A stretch of 64,000 bases of DNA from Tsukamurella sp. 1534 (GCF_000312385.1 NZ_HE997627.1:253911-317910); one strand, 5' to 3'. Shown: positions 45,348 to 53,790, numbered from the stretch's first letter. Notes: generated from the letters alone by a model not told the origin. Translations and numbers: made by a program.

Positions 45348-46224
45348 CGACGGCGAGCAGCGTGGAGACCACCTCGCGCGGTGCGGCGTCCTTGCGCCGC
45401 ACCGCGCGCAGGCGCCGGTGCAGATCGATTCCGGTGGTGGCGATCTCCACCAGCCGCCCCTCGCGCAGCTCCGCCGCCACCGCCAGCTCGCTGAGCACCG
45501 CGGCGTGCGCGCCGGCGGCCACCATCACCTTCACGGCGGCGTTGGTCCCGAGCGCCACGCAGTCGGCGGCGGGGCGCTGCCCGGCCGCCGCCAGGGCGGA
45601 TTCGAAGGCGTCGCGGGTGCCGGCGCCCGGTTCCCGCGTCACGAGTTCGAGTTCGGTCAGCTCGGCCGCGGTGACCGGCCGGCCATCCCGCCGACGGGTC
45701 AGCGGGTGCCCCGGCGCCACGACGAGCACCATGCGGTCGGTGCGGACCGTGCGGGACGCGAGGTCGTCGGGCACCCGGGGCCCCTCGACGAAGCCGACGT
45801 CCGCCACGTGGCCGCGTACCTCGGCGATGACGGCCGCCGTGTTCCCGACGGTGAGGTGCACGGGCTCGTCGGTGTGCTCGCGCAGGCGCGCGAGCCACGC
45901 GGGCATGAGGTACTCGGCGATGGTCTGGCTGCACGCGATCCGCACAGTGTGATCGGCCCGGAGCGCTTCCGCGCCCGTCTCGAGCGCCGCCATCGCGGCG
46001 ACGACGCTGCGCGCCCACTCGATGACCGCCGCGCCCTCGGGGGTCAACTCGGCGCCGCGAGTGCGCCGGTCGAGCAGTTCGAGACGGAGTTGCCGTTCGA
46101 GGTGGCGCAGGCGCGAGCTCGCGCTGGGCTGCGAGATCTCGCAGGCCCTGGCCGCGGCCGAGATGGACCCCAGGTCCGCGACGGCGACCAGCAGGCGCAG
46201 CGATTCCACCGACGGCGTCTCCAT
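45304..46224 (-). CDS. LysR-family regulator
   Basis: This 306-residue LysR protein has an N-terminal winged helix (VESLRLLVAVADLGSISAAAR, SQPSASSRLRHLERQL) and a periplasmic-binding-like effector domain (VRIACSQTIAEYLMPAWL, LVLVVAPGHPL-type strand). It is divergent from a YeiH-type transporter gene, a pairing seen with YeiE/CysB-like control of sulfur export. A T-N11-A palindrome covers its start (46221-46239). Its 3' end overlaps the importer permease 2 gene by 44 bases in antisense. The effector is unknown. Confidence 0.92.
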   Translation of the reverse strand: METPSVESLRLLVAVADLGSISAAARACEISQPSASSRLRHLERQLRLELLDRRTRGAELTPEGAAVIEWARSVVAAMAALETGAEALRADHTVRIACSQTIAEYLMPAWLARLREHTDEPVHLTVGNTAAVIAEVRGHVADVGFVEGPRVPDDLASRTVRTDRMVLVVAPGHPLTRRRDGRPVTAAELTELELVTREPGAGTRDAFESALAAAGQRPAADCVALGTNAAVKVMVAAGAHAAVLSELAVAAELREGRLVEIATTGIDLHRRLRAVRRKDAAPREVVSTLLAVASGRAAGGTRATRG

Positions 46225-46239
46225 AGAGTCAGTCTATGG
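46221..46239. promoter_or_regulatory. LysR-type box over the LysR start codon
   Basis: CCATAGA-gtcag-TCTATGG is a perfect 7-bp inverted repeat with a 5-base spacer. T46224 and A46236 give the T-N11-A signature. It covers the LysR ATG (46224-46222) and the gap to the divergent YeiH gene, so autoregulation and control of YeiH are both likely. Confidence 0.75.
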
Positions 46240-46295
46240 GTAGATAGCGATGCTGTGGCTACCGCGGTCACGCCGGGCGCGCGATCGTGGTGGAC

Positions 46296-47351
46296 ATGAG
46301 CACAGCCACCGTCGGAGCCCCCGTCTCGCACCGGTCGCGCGTCCCTCGGCTGCGGCGCGCCCTTCCGGGTGCCGCGCTGGCGCTGGCGGTGGCCGCGGTG
46401 GCGACACTCGCGGGCCGGGCGCTCCCCGTGCTCGGCGCCCCGGTGGCGGCGGTGCTCCTGGGAGCGGTGCTCGCGACGGCGCTTCGGCCGGCGCGGCGGT
46501 GGCCCGGGACGTCGTCCGGATTCGCGCTCACCGGCGGTGTGGCGCTGCAGGTCGCGGTCGTGCTGCTCGGCGCGCAGCTGTCCCTGGGGCAGGCGTGGGC
46601 CGTCGGGAAGTCGTCGGTGCCGGTCATGGTCGGGACGATCGCGGTGTGCCTCGTCGCGGCCGCGGTGCTGGGCCGCGTGCTCGGGATCGAGCCGACGCTC
46701 CGGACGTTGCTCGGCGTGGGCACGGCGATCTGCGGGGCGTCCGCGATCGCGGCGGTGACCCCCGTGCTCCGGCCGAAGCCCGCCACCGTGGCCTACGCGC
46801 TGTCCACGGTGTTCGTGTTCAACGTCGCGGCGGTGCTCACCTTCCCGTGGCTCGGGCACGTCCTCGGCATGGGGCAGCACGCGTTCGGGGTGTTCGCCGG
46901 GACCGCGGTGAACGACACCTCCTCGGTGGTCGCCGCGGCGGTCACGTTCGGCCCGGAGGCGGCGCGGACCGCCGTCGTGGTGAAGCTGACCAGGGCGCTC
47001 ATGATCGTGCCGGTGGTGCTGATCCTAGCCGCCGTCGTCGCGCGGCGGCGGGCGGGCGCGGAGGGGGCGGCCCGGCCGAGCGCCCTCCGCTTGATCCCGT
47101 GGTTCCTGGTGGGGTTCGTGGCGCTGGCCGGCGTCAACTCCCTCGCGCCGCTGCCCGACGGTGCGCGGTCCGCCCTCGCGGTGACCTCCACGCTGCTCAT
47201 CACCTGGGCCCTCGCCGCGATCGGACTGTCCACGGACCTGGGGGCCCTGCGCCGCACGGGCTGGACGCCCCTGCTGTTCGGCGGGCTGCTCTGGGTGGCG
47301 GTCACCGGGTCGAGCCTGGCGATCCAGGCGCTGACCACAGGCCTGGGTTGA
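46296..47351 (+). CDS. YeiH-family putative sulfate exporter
   Basis: This 351-residue membrane protein has about ten hydrophobic segments. GGVALQVAVVLLGAQLSLGQ, GVGTAICGASAIAAVTPVL and FAGTAVNDTSSVVAAA are the family UPF0324 blocks. Members are called sulfate exporters on genetic grounds; the substrate is not proven. The LysR gene next door and the shared box support coregulation. ATG 46296 is used; GTG 46287 is an alternative. Confidence 0.9.
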   Translation: MSTATVGAPVSHRSRVPRLRRALPGAALALAVAAVATLAGRALPVLGAPVAAVLLGAVLATALRPARRWPGTSSGFALTGGVALQVAVVLLGAQLSLGQAWAVGKSSVPVMVGTIAVCLVAAAVLGRVLGIEPTLRTLLGVGTAICGASAIAAVTPVLRPKPATVAYALSTVFVFNVAAVLTFPWLGHVLGMGQHAFGVFAGTAVNDTSSVVAAAVTFGPEAARTAVVVKLTRALMIVPVVLILAAVVARRRAGAEGAARPSALRLIPWFLVGFVALAGVNSLAPLPDGARSALAVTSTLLITWALAAIGLSTDLGALRRTGWTPLLFGGLLWVAVTGSSLAIQALTTGLG

Positions 47352-47363
47352 GCAAGCCCAAAC

Positions 47364-47400
47364 CCTTGCGGAACCGTAAGGCAAGGCTATAGCCTTGCCT
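47364..47400. promoter_or_regulatory. Perfect 22-bp palindrome plus extra half-site before the SatD-like gene
   Basis: A self-complementary 22-mer spans 47379-47400, made of AGGCAAGGCTA and its inverse TAGCCTTGCCT with no spacer. A further CCTTGC half-site lies at 47364-47369. It ends 1 base before the ATG at 47402 and holds CTATAG, so the gene may be leaderless. The encoded protein has its own HTH, suggesting autoregulation. Confidence 0.7.
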
Positions 47401-47401
47401 G

Positions 47402-47992
47402 ATGATCGTACTCACCGCCGACCAGCAGGGAAGCCGCTCGGACACGGACCGGGTGGACGACGCCCGCGCGGCGCTCGCCTCCTTCGGATGGACCCGGCCG
47501 CCGGACCGTACCGCCGGCGACGAGCTGCAGGCCGTGACGACGAATCCGGAGGCCGCGGTCGACGGTGCGCTCGCCCTCCTCGCCGACGGGCACTGGAGCG
47601 TCGGACTCGGGGTCGGCACCGTCGAGGAGCCGCTGCCCGCCGAGACCCGCGCGGGGCGCGGCAGGGCGTTCGAGGCGGCGCGGGAGGCCGTCGAGGCCGC
47701 GAAGAACGCCGCCGTCCCCGTCCGGGTACGGGGTTCCGACGCCGCGGGCGCGGGACGCGCCGAGGCGATCCTGTCGGTGCTCGGCCTTATCGTGGGCCGC
47801 AGGTCGAAGGAGGGAACGGAGGTGGCCGCATTGCTCAGGTCGGGTCAGACCATCACGGAAGCCGCGAAGGTGCTCGGCGTCTCGCGGCAGGCGGCGTCGC
47901 AGCGCGCGTCCGCGGCCGGCTGGGCGGTGGAGCCGGCGGGCCGCGCGCTGGCCGTCGAGCTGCTCGCCGCCGTGGACGGGGCGTCGTCGTGA
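47402..47992 (+). CDS. SatD-like protein with C-terminal HTH
   Basis: This 196-residue protein has an N-terminal part (IVLTADQQGSRSD, RTAGDELQAVTTNPEAAVDGAL, WSVGLGVGTVE) like SatD family proteins, which have a small-molecule or nucleotide-like domain. The last 50 residues are a HTH (SGQTITEAAKVLGVSRQAASQR), sigma-70 region 4-like. The stop overlaps the start of a small membrane protein (GTGA). The pair may form a regulated membrane system. The family name is moderately supported; DNA binding is clearer. Confidence 0.6.
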   Translation: MIVLTADQQGSRSDTDRVDDARAALASFGWTRPPDRTAGDELQAVTTNPEAAVDGALALLADGHWSVGLGVGTVEEPLPAETRAGRGRAFEAAREAVEAAKNAAVPVRVRGSDAAGAGRAEAILSVLGLIVGRRSKEGTEVAALLRSGQTITEAAKVLGVSRQAASQRASAAGWAVEPAGRALAVELLAAVDGASS

Positions 47993-48516
47993 CCGCTGTG
48001 GCGACGTTGCTGCTCGTGGCTGCGGGGCTCGCCGGGGCTCTCGTCGCGCGCCGCGGCTCCTCCGGGCGGGCGGGCGTCGCGATGGCGGCGGTGCCCGTCG
48101 TCCTCGTCTGCGCGGCCGCGGCCGTTGCCCTCGCTGCTCCCGCGGCACAGGGCTTCGGGCTCGCGGCGGTGCGCGTGGCGGCCGTGACCGCCGCGATGGC
48201 GGGCGGCAGCGTCCTGGTCACGGCGGCGTTCCGGCTCGCCGGGGCGGACGCGGTGCCCGCCCCGACCGAGGACGGCGAGGACCCGTCGCCCCTGCGCGGC
48301 GGTCTCGCGATCGGCGTGCTCGAGCGCGCGGCGATCGCCGTGTGCATCCTCGCCAATTTCTCGGCCGGCCTCGCGGTGATCGTGGCGGCGAAGGGCCTGG
48401 CGCGCTATCCCGAGCTGCGCAACCCCGCCGCGGCGGAGCAGTTCATCATCGGCACGTTCGTGTCCGTGCTGTGGGCCTGCGCGTGCGCGGGTGTGGCCGT
48501 CGCGATCGGCCGCTGA
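47989..48516 (+). CDS. Small four- to five-helix membrane protein
   Basis: This 175-residue protein is very hydrophobic (AVATLLLVAAGLAGALV, AVPVVLVCAAAAVALAAP, AIAVCILANFSAGLAVIVAAKGLARYPEL). I see no known catalytic motif. ARYPELRNP and AEQFIIGTFVSVLWAC are short conserved-looking stretches of a SatD-partner protein family. It is translationally coupled to the SatD-like gene and convergent with the SPFH gene, leaving a 1-base gap. Confidence 0.65.
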   Translation: MTAVATLLLVAAGLAGALVARRGSSGRAGVAMAAVPVVLVCAAAAVALAAPAAQGFGLAAVRVAAVTAAMAGGSVLVTAAFRLAGADAVPAPTEDGEDPSPLRGGLAIGVLERAAIAVCILANFSAGLAVIVAAKGLARYPELRNPAAAEQFIIGTFVSVLWACACAGVAVAIGR

Positions 48517-48517
48517 C

Positions 48518-49774
48518 TCAGGACTGCGGCGGGTGAGCCCGCTGCTGCGGCGGGAACCCCGGCTGCTGCACCTCGTAGGGCGAGCGCTGTTCCGGCGTCA
48601 CGGGCAACTGCGCGGTGGCGTCGGCGGACTCGGAGGTGAGGTCGACGGCGCTCTCCGGTGCGGGCTCCGGGACGGCCCTGGTGCGCAGCGGGGCGTCCGG
48701 TGCCACGTCCTCGGTGACGACGACCGGCGCGACCGGCTCGGGCGTGTCGAACCAGCCCTCGGTGTCGAGGTCCGGCCCCGCCGGCACATCGCCCTCGTCG
48801 GTCGGCTCGAACCGGAACACGCCGTCGCCGCCCTGGGTGCCCAGGTTGCGCATGAATCCCTGCAGCGCCGCGTTGAAATCGCTGGGCACCACCCACACCT
48901 TGTTCGCGTCGCCCTGCGCCATCTCGGGCAGCGTCTGCAGGTACTGGTAGGCCAGCAGCTCCGGCGTCGGACGGCCGGATTTGATCGCCGAGAAGGTGGT
49001 CTCGATGGCCTTCGCCTCGCCCTGCGCCTCGAGGTACGACGCGGCGCGGCGGCCCTCGGCGCGCAGGATCTCGGACTGCCGGTCGGCCTCGGCCGCGAGG
49101 ATCGCGGCCTGCCGCTCGCCCTCGGCGAGCAGGATCCGGCTGGCCTTGTCGCCCTCGGCGGATTTGATGGCGGCCTCGCGATGCCCCTCGGCGGACAGGA
49201 TGGTGGCGCGCTTCTCGCGGTCCGCCTTCATCTGCTTCTCCATCGACTCCTGGATCGACGGGGGCGGGAAGATCGACTTCAGCTCGACACGCGCCACCCG
49301 CAGGCCCCACCGGGAGGTCGCCTCGTCGAGCACGCCGCGCAGCTGGCCGTTGATGATCTCGCGGGAGGTGAGCGTCTCCTCGAGGGTCATGCCGCCCACC
49401 ACGTTCCGCAGCGTGGTGGTGGTGATCTGCTCGACGCCCACCACGTAGTTGTTGATCTCGTAGACCGCGGCCTCGGGGCGGGTCACCTGGAAGTAGACGA
49501 CGGTGTCGATGTTCACCGTCAGGTTGTCCTGGGTGATCACCGGCTGGGGCGGGAACGAGACCACCTGCTCGCGGAGGTCCACCCTCGCCCGCACCTTGTC
49601 GATGAACGGGATCAGCACGGCCAGCTGCCCGGACACCGTGCGCGTGTAGCGGCCGAGCCGCTCGATCACCGCGGCCTGTGCCTGCGGCACCAGCACCAAC
49701 GACTTCACCAGCACGACCACGGCCGCGAGGATGAGGACCAGTAGCACTACCAGTCCGACTCCGATTCCGTCCAT
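48518..49774 (-). CDS. SPFH/stomatin-like protein (Rv1488 position)
   Basis: This 418-residue protein has an N-terminal membrane anchor (GVGLVVLLVLILAAVVVLVK) then an SPFH domain (VPQAQAAVIERLGRYTRTV, LTVNIDTVVYFQVTRPEAA). A long coiled coil rich in SAEG/EGER repeats follows (about residues 190-280). A Pro-rich acidic tail ends at about 418. It pairs with NfeD 16 bases upstream, as in M. tuberculosis Rv1487-Rv1488 and in bacterial NfeD-stomatin gene pairs, likely in membrane quality control. Confidence 0.92.
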   Translation of the reverse strand: MDGIGVGLVVLLVLILAAVVVLVKSLVLVPQAQAAVIERLGRYTRTVSGQLAVLIPFIDKVRARVDLREQVVSFPPQPVITQDNLTVNIDTVVYFQVTRPEAAVYEINNYVVGVEQITTTTLRNVVGGMTLEETLTSREIINGQLRGVLDEATSRWGLRVARVELKSIFPPPSIQESMEKQMKADREKRATILSAEGHREAAIKSAEGDKASRILLAEGERQAAILAAEADRQSEILRAEGRRAASYLEAQGEAKAIETTFSAIKSGRPTPELLAYQYLQTLPEMAQGDANKVWVVPSDFNAALQGFMRNLGTQGGDGVFRFEPTDEGDVPAGPDLDTEGWFDTPEPVAPVVVTEDVAPDAPLRTRAVPEPAPESAVDLTSESADATAQLPVTPEQRSPYEVQQPGFPPQQRAHPPQS

Positions 49775-49790
49775 CACAGTTTCCCTTCGC

Positions 49791-50222
49791 TCAGCTGTCC
49801 ACGACGACCGCGACCGCGCCGTCGATCTCGACGATGGTGACCTCGGCGCCCACGGGGATCGGCGCACCGTCGTACGGCGTCCGCGCGGACCACTCCTCAC
49901 CCCCGACCAGAACGCGGCCGCCCGAACCGGAGACGGCCTGCAGCACCGTGACCGTGCTGCCCGGGAGGCTCTCCAGGTAGGAGGGCGCGTCGCCGCGCCG
50001 CTTCTCCACGTACCGCCGCAGCGGCGGGCGCGCGAGCACCAGCAGCAGGACGGAGGAGACGGCGAACACGAGGCCCTGTCCCCAGGTGGGGAGCCCGAAG
50101 ATCCCCGTTGCCCCGGCCGTGATGAGCGCCCCGCCGCCCAGCATGAGCAGGGTGAACTCGCCGGCCGCGACCTCCGCCACGGCCAGCACCACCGCCCCGA
50201 TGAGCCACAGCGCCGCTGTCAT
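49791..50222 (-). CDS. NfeD-like membrane protein (Rv1487 position)
   Basis: This 143-residue protein has three N-terminal hydrophobic segments (WLIGAVVLAVAEVAAGEF, LLMLGGGALITAGA, GLVFAVSSVLLLVLARP) and a C-terminal OB-fold (about residues 85-143, LPGSTVTVLQAV, GAPIPVGAEVTIVEIDG). It lacks the protease domain of long NfeD. Length equals that of Rv1487 (144). It is upstream of, and cotranscribed with, the SPFH gene. Confidence 0.92.
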   Translation of the reverse strand: MTAALWLIGAVVLAVAEVAAGEFTLLMLGGGALITAGATGIFGLPTWGQGLVFAVSSVLLLVLARPPLRRYVEKRRGDAPSYLESLPGSTVTVLQAVSGSGGRVLVGGEEWSARTPYDGAPIPVGAEVTIVEIDGAVAVVVDS

Positions 50223-50288
50223 ACCTCGATCCTGCCAGAAACGGACATCCCCGACGAGCCCCGCGTCGCGCGTCGCTAGCCTGGACGG

Positions 50289-51167
50289 ATGACGCACACC
50301 CAGGGGCGCAGCTCGTACGTCACCACTCGCGACGGACGGCGGCTGCACGCGGCGGTTCTCGACGGTCCGCCGGACGCCCCGGTCGTGGTCTTCGAGGCCG
50401 GTGCCGGCGGGAGCCGGTCCACGTGGGGCGCAGTACAACCCGCGGTGGGCGCCTTCGCGACCGCCGTGGCGTACGACAGGTCCGGGCTCGGCCGGAGCGA
50501 GCCCGACCCCGCGGACCGCACGTTCGTGCGCATGGCGGACGACCTCGACGATCTCCTCGACGGACTGACGACGGGCGACGACATGCGTTTCGTGCTGGTG
50601 GGCCACAGCCTGGGCGGTGTGATCGCCCGGCTCGCGGCATCCCGGCGGCCGCACCGCATCGCCGGGTTGGTGCTGGTGGACCCGTCGGAGGAGGGCGCCG
50701 ACGACATGTTCCGCGGAAACACCGCGCGGCGCGTGGCGATCTCCACCGCGCTGATGCGGGCGCTCGCGCGGACGGGAATCCTCCGCCTGCTGGGCGCCCT
50801 CCTGTTCCGGTCCGCACCCGCCGACGTCAAGGCCGACCTCGCCCGCGAGGCCACCACCCCGCGCGCCGTCGAGACCATGGAGCAGGAGCTGAAGACCTTC
50901 TACCCCGAGCTCGAATCGTGGCGGGGCGCCGCGCCGGAGCTCGGCCGGGTCCCCGTCACCGTGATCTCGGGAGTGAAGGGCGGCGGCATGGGGAAGGCGG
51001 TCCGCGGGCGGGTCAATGAGGCCCACGCGCGGCGGGCCGCGGCGTCGCCGGCCGGCCGGCACGTGCTCGCGGAGAACTCCGGCCACCAGGTGCCGATCAC
51101 CGATCCCGGGCTCGTCGTCGACGAGGTCCGCCGGCTCGTGGCGGGTTCCCCGGAGGGGGCGAGTTAG
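50289..51167 (+). CDS. Alpha/beta hydrolase, first of a tandem pair
   Basis: This 292-residue protein has VVVFEAGAGGSRSTW as the oxyanion strand, GHSLGG as the nucleophile elbow and His in ENSGHQVP. AYDRSGLGRSEPDP is the usual strand after the oxyanion residue. It begins MTHTQGRSSYVTTRDGRRLH, repeated almost word for word in the next gene. The natural substrate is unknown. It is divergent from nfeD, which starts 66 bases away. Confidence 0.85.
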   Translation: MTHTQGRSSYVTTRDGRRLHAAVLDGPPDAPVVVFEAGAGGSRSTWGAVQPAVGAFATAVAYDRSGLGRSEPDPADRTFVRMADDLDDLLDGLTTGDDMRFVLVGHSLGGVIARLAASRRPHRIAGLVLVDPSEEGADDMFRGNTARRVAISTALMRALARTGILRLLGALLFRSAPADVKADLAREATTPRAVETMEQELKTFYPELESWRGAAPELGRVPVTVISGVKGGGMGKAVRGRVNEAHARRAAASPAGRHVLAENSGHQVPITDPGLVVDEVRRLVAGSPEGAS

Positions 51168-51180
51168 GTTAGCCTTGCAA
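51164..51180. promoter_or_regulatory. IdeR-like half-box before the second hydrolase gene
   Basis: TTAGGTTAGCCTTGCAA (51164-51180) matches the left half of the IdeR/DtxR consensus (TTAGGTTAGSCT) but not the right half. It overlaps the stop of the first hydrolase gene and ends 2 bases before the second ATG at 51183. Iron control is possible but unproven. Confidence 0.4.
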
Positions 51181-51182
51181 GC

Positions 51183-52070
51183 ATGACGAGCGGGACGCAC
51201 ACCCAGGGGCGGAGCCTGTACGTGACCACCCGGGACGGCCGCGGCCTGCACGCCGCGAGGCTCGACGGTCCGCCCGGGTCGCCGATCGTGGTCTTCGAGG
51301 CCGGCGCGGCCGCCAGCAGGTCGACGTGGGCCGCGGTGCAGCCGGGCGTCGCGGAGTTCGCCACCGCGGTGGCCTACGACCGATCCGGACTGGGGCGCAG
51401 CGCACCGGATCCCGTGGGGCGCACGCTGGACCGGATGGCGGACGATCTCAACGACCTGCTCGACGGCCTGGCCGACGACGCCCGGTTCGTTCTCGTCGGG
51501 CACAGCGCGGGCGGGCCCATCGTGCGCCTGGCGGCGGCGCGTCGCCCGCACCGGATCGCAGGCCTGGTGCTCGTGGACGCCACCGACGAGGCCGCGGACG
51601 CGCTGTTCGGGCGCGCCTTCAAGGCCATGGAGATCGCGTCGATCGCCATCATGGGGGCACTGGCCCGAGTGGGCCTCCTCGGGCGCCTGTTCGCCGGGCA
51701 GTTCGCCGACGCGCCCGCGGACGTCCGCGAGGACGCGGCACGGGAGGCCTTCACCCCCGGCGTGATCCGCACCCAGGCGCGGCAGGCGCGGACCTTCCTC
51801 TCCGAACTGCGGGCGTGGCGCGGGGATCCGCCCGCCCTGGGCGAGATCGCCGTGACGGCGATCTCGGGCGCGCGGGCCGCCGACGGGATGACTCCGGCAC
51901 TGCGGGCGGCGGCCAACGCCGCGCACGCCGAGCGCGCGGCGGCTTCGCCCGCCGGGCGCCACGTGCTCGCTGAGAACTCCGGCCACTACGTGCCGATGAC
52001 CGACCCGGAGTTGATCGTCGACGAGATCCGCCGGATCGCGGCCGGGCCGGCCATCGGTGGTGAGGGGTGA
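51183..52070 (+). CDS. Alpha/beta hydrolase, second of a tandem pair
   Basis: This 295-residue paralogue shares the start (THTQGRSLYVTTRDGRGLH), VVFEAGAAASRSTW, AYDRSGLGRSAPDP, GHSAGG as the elbow (Ala in place of Leu) and ENSGHYVP. The middle cap domain differs more. Tandem duplication is clear. An IdeR-like box sits immediately upstream, unlike the first copy, so the two copies may have separate control. It is convergent with the DUF4873 gene (1-base gap). Confidence 0.85.
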   Translation: MTSGTHTQGRSLYVTTRDGRGLHAARLDGPPGSPIVVFEAGAAASRSTWAAVQPGVAEFATAVAYDRSGLGRSAPDPVGRTLDRMADDLNDLLDGLADDARFVLVGHSAGGPIVRLAAARRPHRIAGLVLVDATDEAADALFGRAFKAMEIASIAIMGALARVGLLGRLFAGQFADAPADVREDAAREAFTPGVIRTQARQARTFLSELRAWRGDPPALGEIAVTAISGARAADGMTPALRAAANAAHAERAAASPAGRHVLAENSGHYVPMTDPELIVDEIRRIAAGPAIGGEG

Positions 52071-52071
52071 G

Positions 52072-52842
52072 TCAGAGCGGGAACGGCGGAGCGCCGACGC
52101 CCACCAGGCGGTAGGTGCCCCACACGGTCTTATCGGTCACCTTCGCCGGCACGTCCTCGCCGCCCGCGACGGAGACGGTCACGCTGCCGCGCGGCATCTT
52201 CTTGAGCGCGGCGCCGACCTCGAGATCGTCGACGGTGCCGTACCAGTGGTAGTTCCCGTCGAGGGGCTCGAGGTGACCGGACAGGCGAACCGGCGAGACG
52301 GCCTCGTAGTCACCGGACCGCAGCACCGCCGCCCCCGCGTACACTCCCTCGTCGCGGATGTGGTCGTTCGACAGGTCGACGGCGTCCCGGTCCGGCTTCG
52401 CGGGGCGTTTGCGGCCCCTGGCGATCCACCGCGCGGTCACCGGCGGGCGGGAGAGGAGCCGCGTGGCCGCCTCGGTGTACATCCACCCCGTCCATGCCTC
52501 GAGTGTCTTCAGTTGCAGCGCACGGGGCTTCGGCTCCTCGCTGAGCAGCACCAGGTTCGGCACCCCGTCGATCAGCATGCCGAGGTAGGCGCGCTCCGCG
52601 TCCGCCGGGCCGACGAGTTCCGGTGGCACCACCCGCGGGTCGAGGGCGGGTACGTCGACGGTGGCGGTCGCGCCGGCGAGCACGACCAGGTCGTAGTCGG
52701 TCTCCCCCGCCGCCGTGGTGAGCGTCCAGGCATCGCGGTCGGGCCGGAACCGGAGGCCGGTGATGTCCGCGGGCGCGACGACGGCGCCGTCGATCCCGGA
52801 GACGCGATCGCCGACGACGGCCACCCGCAGGTGCTCCGTCAC
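52072..52842 (-). CDS. DUF4873 protein
   Basis: This 256-residue protein holds DUF4873 in the C-terminal part (DEGVYAGAAVLRSGDYEAVSPVRLSGHLEPLDGNYHWYG; given here as YAGAAVLRSGDYEA and SGHLEPLDGNYHWYG). The N-terminal part includes RVAVVGDRV and TDYDLVVLAGATATVDVP, a remnant like the C-terminal half of an FAD monooxygenase; DUF4873 is often fused to such enzymes. GTG 52842 overlaps the AurF-like stop (GTGA). It probably helps the di-iron oxygenase, but its job is not known. Confidence 0.7.
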   Translation of the reverse strand: MTEHLRVAVVGDRVSGIDGAVVAPADITGLRFRPDRDAWTLTTAAGETDYDLVVLAGATATVDVPALDPRVVPPELVGPADAERAYLGMLIDGVPNLVLLSEEPKPRALQLKTLEAWTGWMYTEAATRLLSRPPVTARWIARGRKRPAKPDRDAVDLSNDHIRDEGVYAGAAVLRSGDYEAVSPVRLSGHLEPLDGNYHWYGTVDDLEVGAALKKMPRGSVTVSVAGGEDVPAKVTDKTVWGTYRLVGVGAPPFPL

Positions 52843-53744
52843 GGGAGGAACCCCGCGCGGGTCCAGGACCAGCGGGCGAATCGGCCCATGAGGCCGACGG
52901 ATTCGAGGAACCGCCCGAGGTCGCGGAAGCCGTCCTGCTTGGCCTTCTTGTGGTGCGGGTTGGCCACGGCGGCCCGGTACGCCTGCTTGGCGTCGAGGCC
53001 GACGCGGGCGTACATACGCGGGTTCGCGAACAGCATCCGGAAGCCGAAGGCCGCGCCGGCGTGCAGGTTCCCGACGAGCAGCGTCTGCAGCCGGCTGCGA
53101 TCGGCCTCGCCGCGGCGCGCCCCGTCGCGGGCGTAGCCGATGTGCCGGGCCTCCTCCGTGACGTGGATCTGCATGAGCCGCGCGACGATCGGCTGCAGCT
53201 CCGGATCGTCCTTGATCTGCCGCTGCTGGGCGTCGAAGATCTCCTCGCCCACGAGCGCGGCGATCCACACGGCCTGCCCGCGGATCACCGGCGCGAGGAC
53301 GTATTTCACGACGCCGAGCTGCCATCCGCGCAGCCGGAACGGGCGTTCGCCGACGCGGTCGATGACCTTGCCGAACATCACCATGTGGCGGCACTCGTCG
53401 CCCATCTCGGTGAGCGAGTAGAAGGCGTCGCGCGACGTGGGGTCCTTGGACAGGAGGTCGCGCAGCAGCAGGCGGTTGAGCAGATTCTCGAACCAGATGC
53501 CCATCGACAGCAGATTCACCATCTCCTGCTTGGAGAGCTCGATCTGCTGCTCGCGGGTCATGCCGTTCCAGATGTCGGTGCCGTACAGGGTGCACATGTG
53601 CGGCGGCAGGAAGTACTTGTCCGGCTCGATCGGAGCGTCCCAGTCGATGTCCACGACGGGGGCGTACGAGCGCTTCACGGATCCGCCGAGCAGCCGTTCG
53701 GCGACGTCATCCCGGGTGCGTTCGGGCAGGGTCGTATCGGTCAT
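52839..53744 (-). CDS. AurF-like di-iron oxygenase
   Basis: This 301-residue ferritin-like protein has the metal motifs EMGDECRHMVMFGK (D/ExxH) and HVTEEARHIGYARDG (ExxH) as second and later pairs, with IWFENLLNRLLL before them and EEIFDAQQR between them. The set E...DExxH...E...EExxH is the pattern of the AurF/p-aminobenzoate N-oxygenase group of mu-oxo di-iron enzymes. The chemistry could be N-oxygenation or hydroxylation; the substrate is unknown. A TetR gene and an operator-like repeat lie upstream, and DUF4873 is coupled downstream. Confidence 0.85.
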   Translation of the reverse strand: MTDTTLPERTRDDVAERLLGGSVKRSYAPVVDIDWDAPIEPDKYFLPPHMCTLYGTDIWNGMTREQQIELSKQEMVNLLSMGIWFENLLNRLLLRDLLSKDPTSRDAFYSLTEMGDECRHMVMFGKVIDRVGERPFRLRGWQLGVVKYVLAPVIRGQAVWIAALVGEEIFDAQQRQIKDDPELQPIVARLMQIHVTEEARHIGYARDGARRGEADRSRLQTLLVGNLHAGAAFGFRMLFANPRMYARVGLDAKQAYRAAVANPHHKKAKQDGFRDLGRFLESVGLMGRFARWSWTRAGFLP

Positions 53745-53767
53745 GTGGCGAACGTAACACCGCTACC

Positions 53768-53790
53768 AGACAGTGTCCAGTATTCTGTCT
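53768..53790. promoter_or_regulatory. Inverted repeat AGACAG...CTGTCT before the AurF-like gene
   Basis: AGACAG (53768-53773) and CTGTCT (53785-53790) form a 6-bp inverted repeat with an 11-base spacer in the 68-base gap between the TetR gene (ending 53813) and the AurF-like ATG (53744). TGGACA on the minus strand within it may be a -35. It is the natural operator for the adjacent TetR protein. Confidence 0.55.

Noticed and set aside
47379-47400. The 22-bp palindrome as an IdeR box.
   Set aside because: Consensus TTAGGTTAGSCTAACCTAA is not met; arm sequence and length differ.
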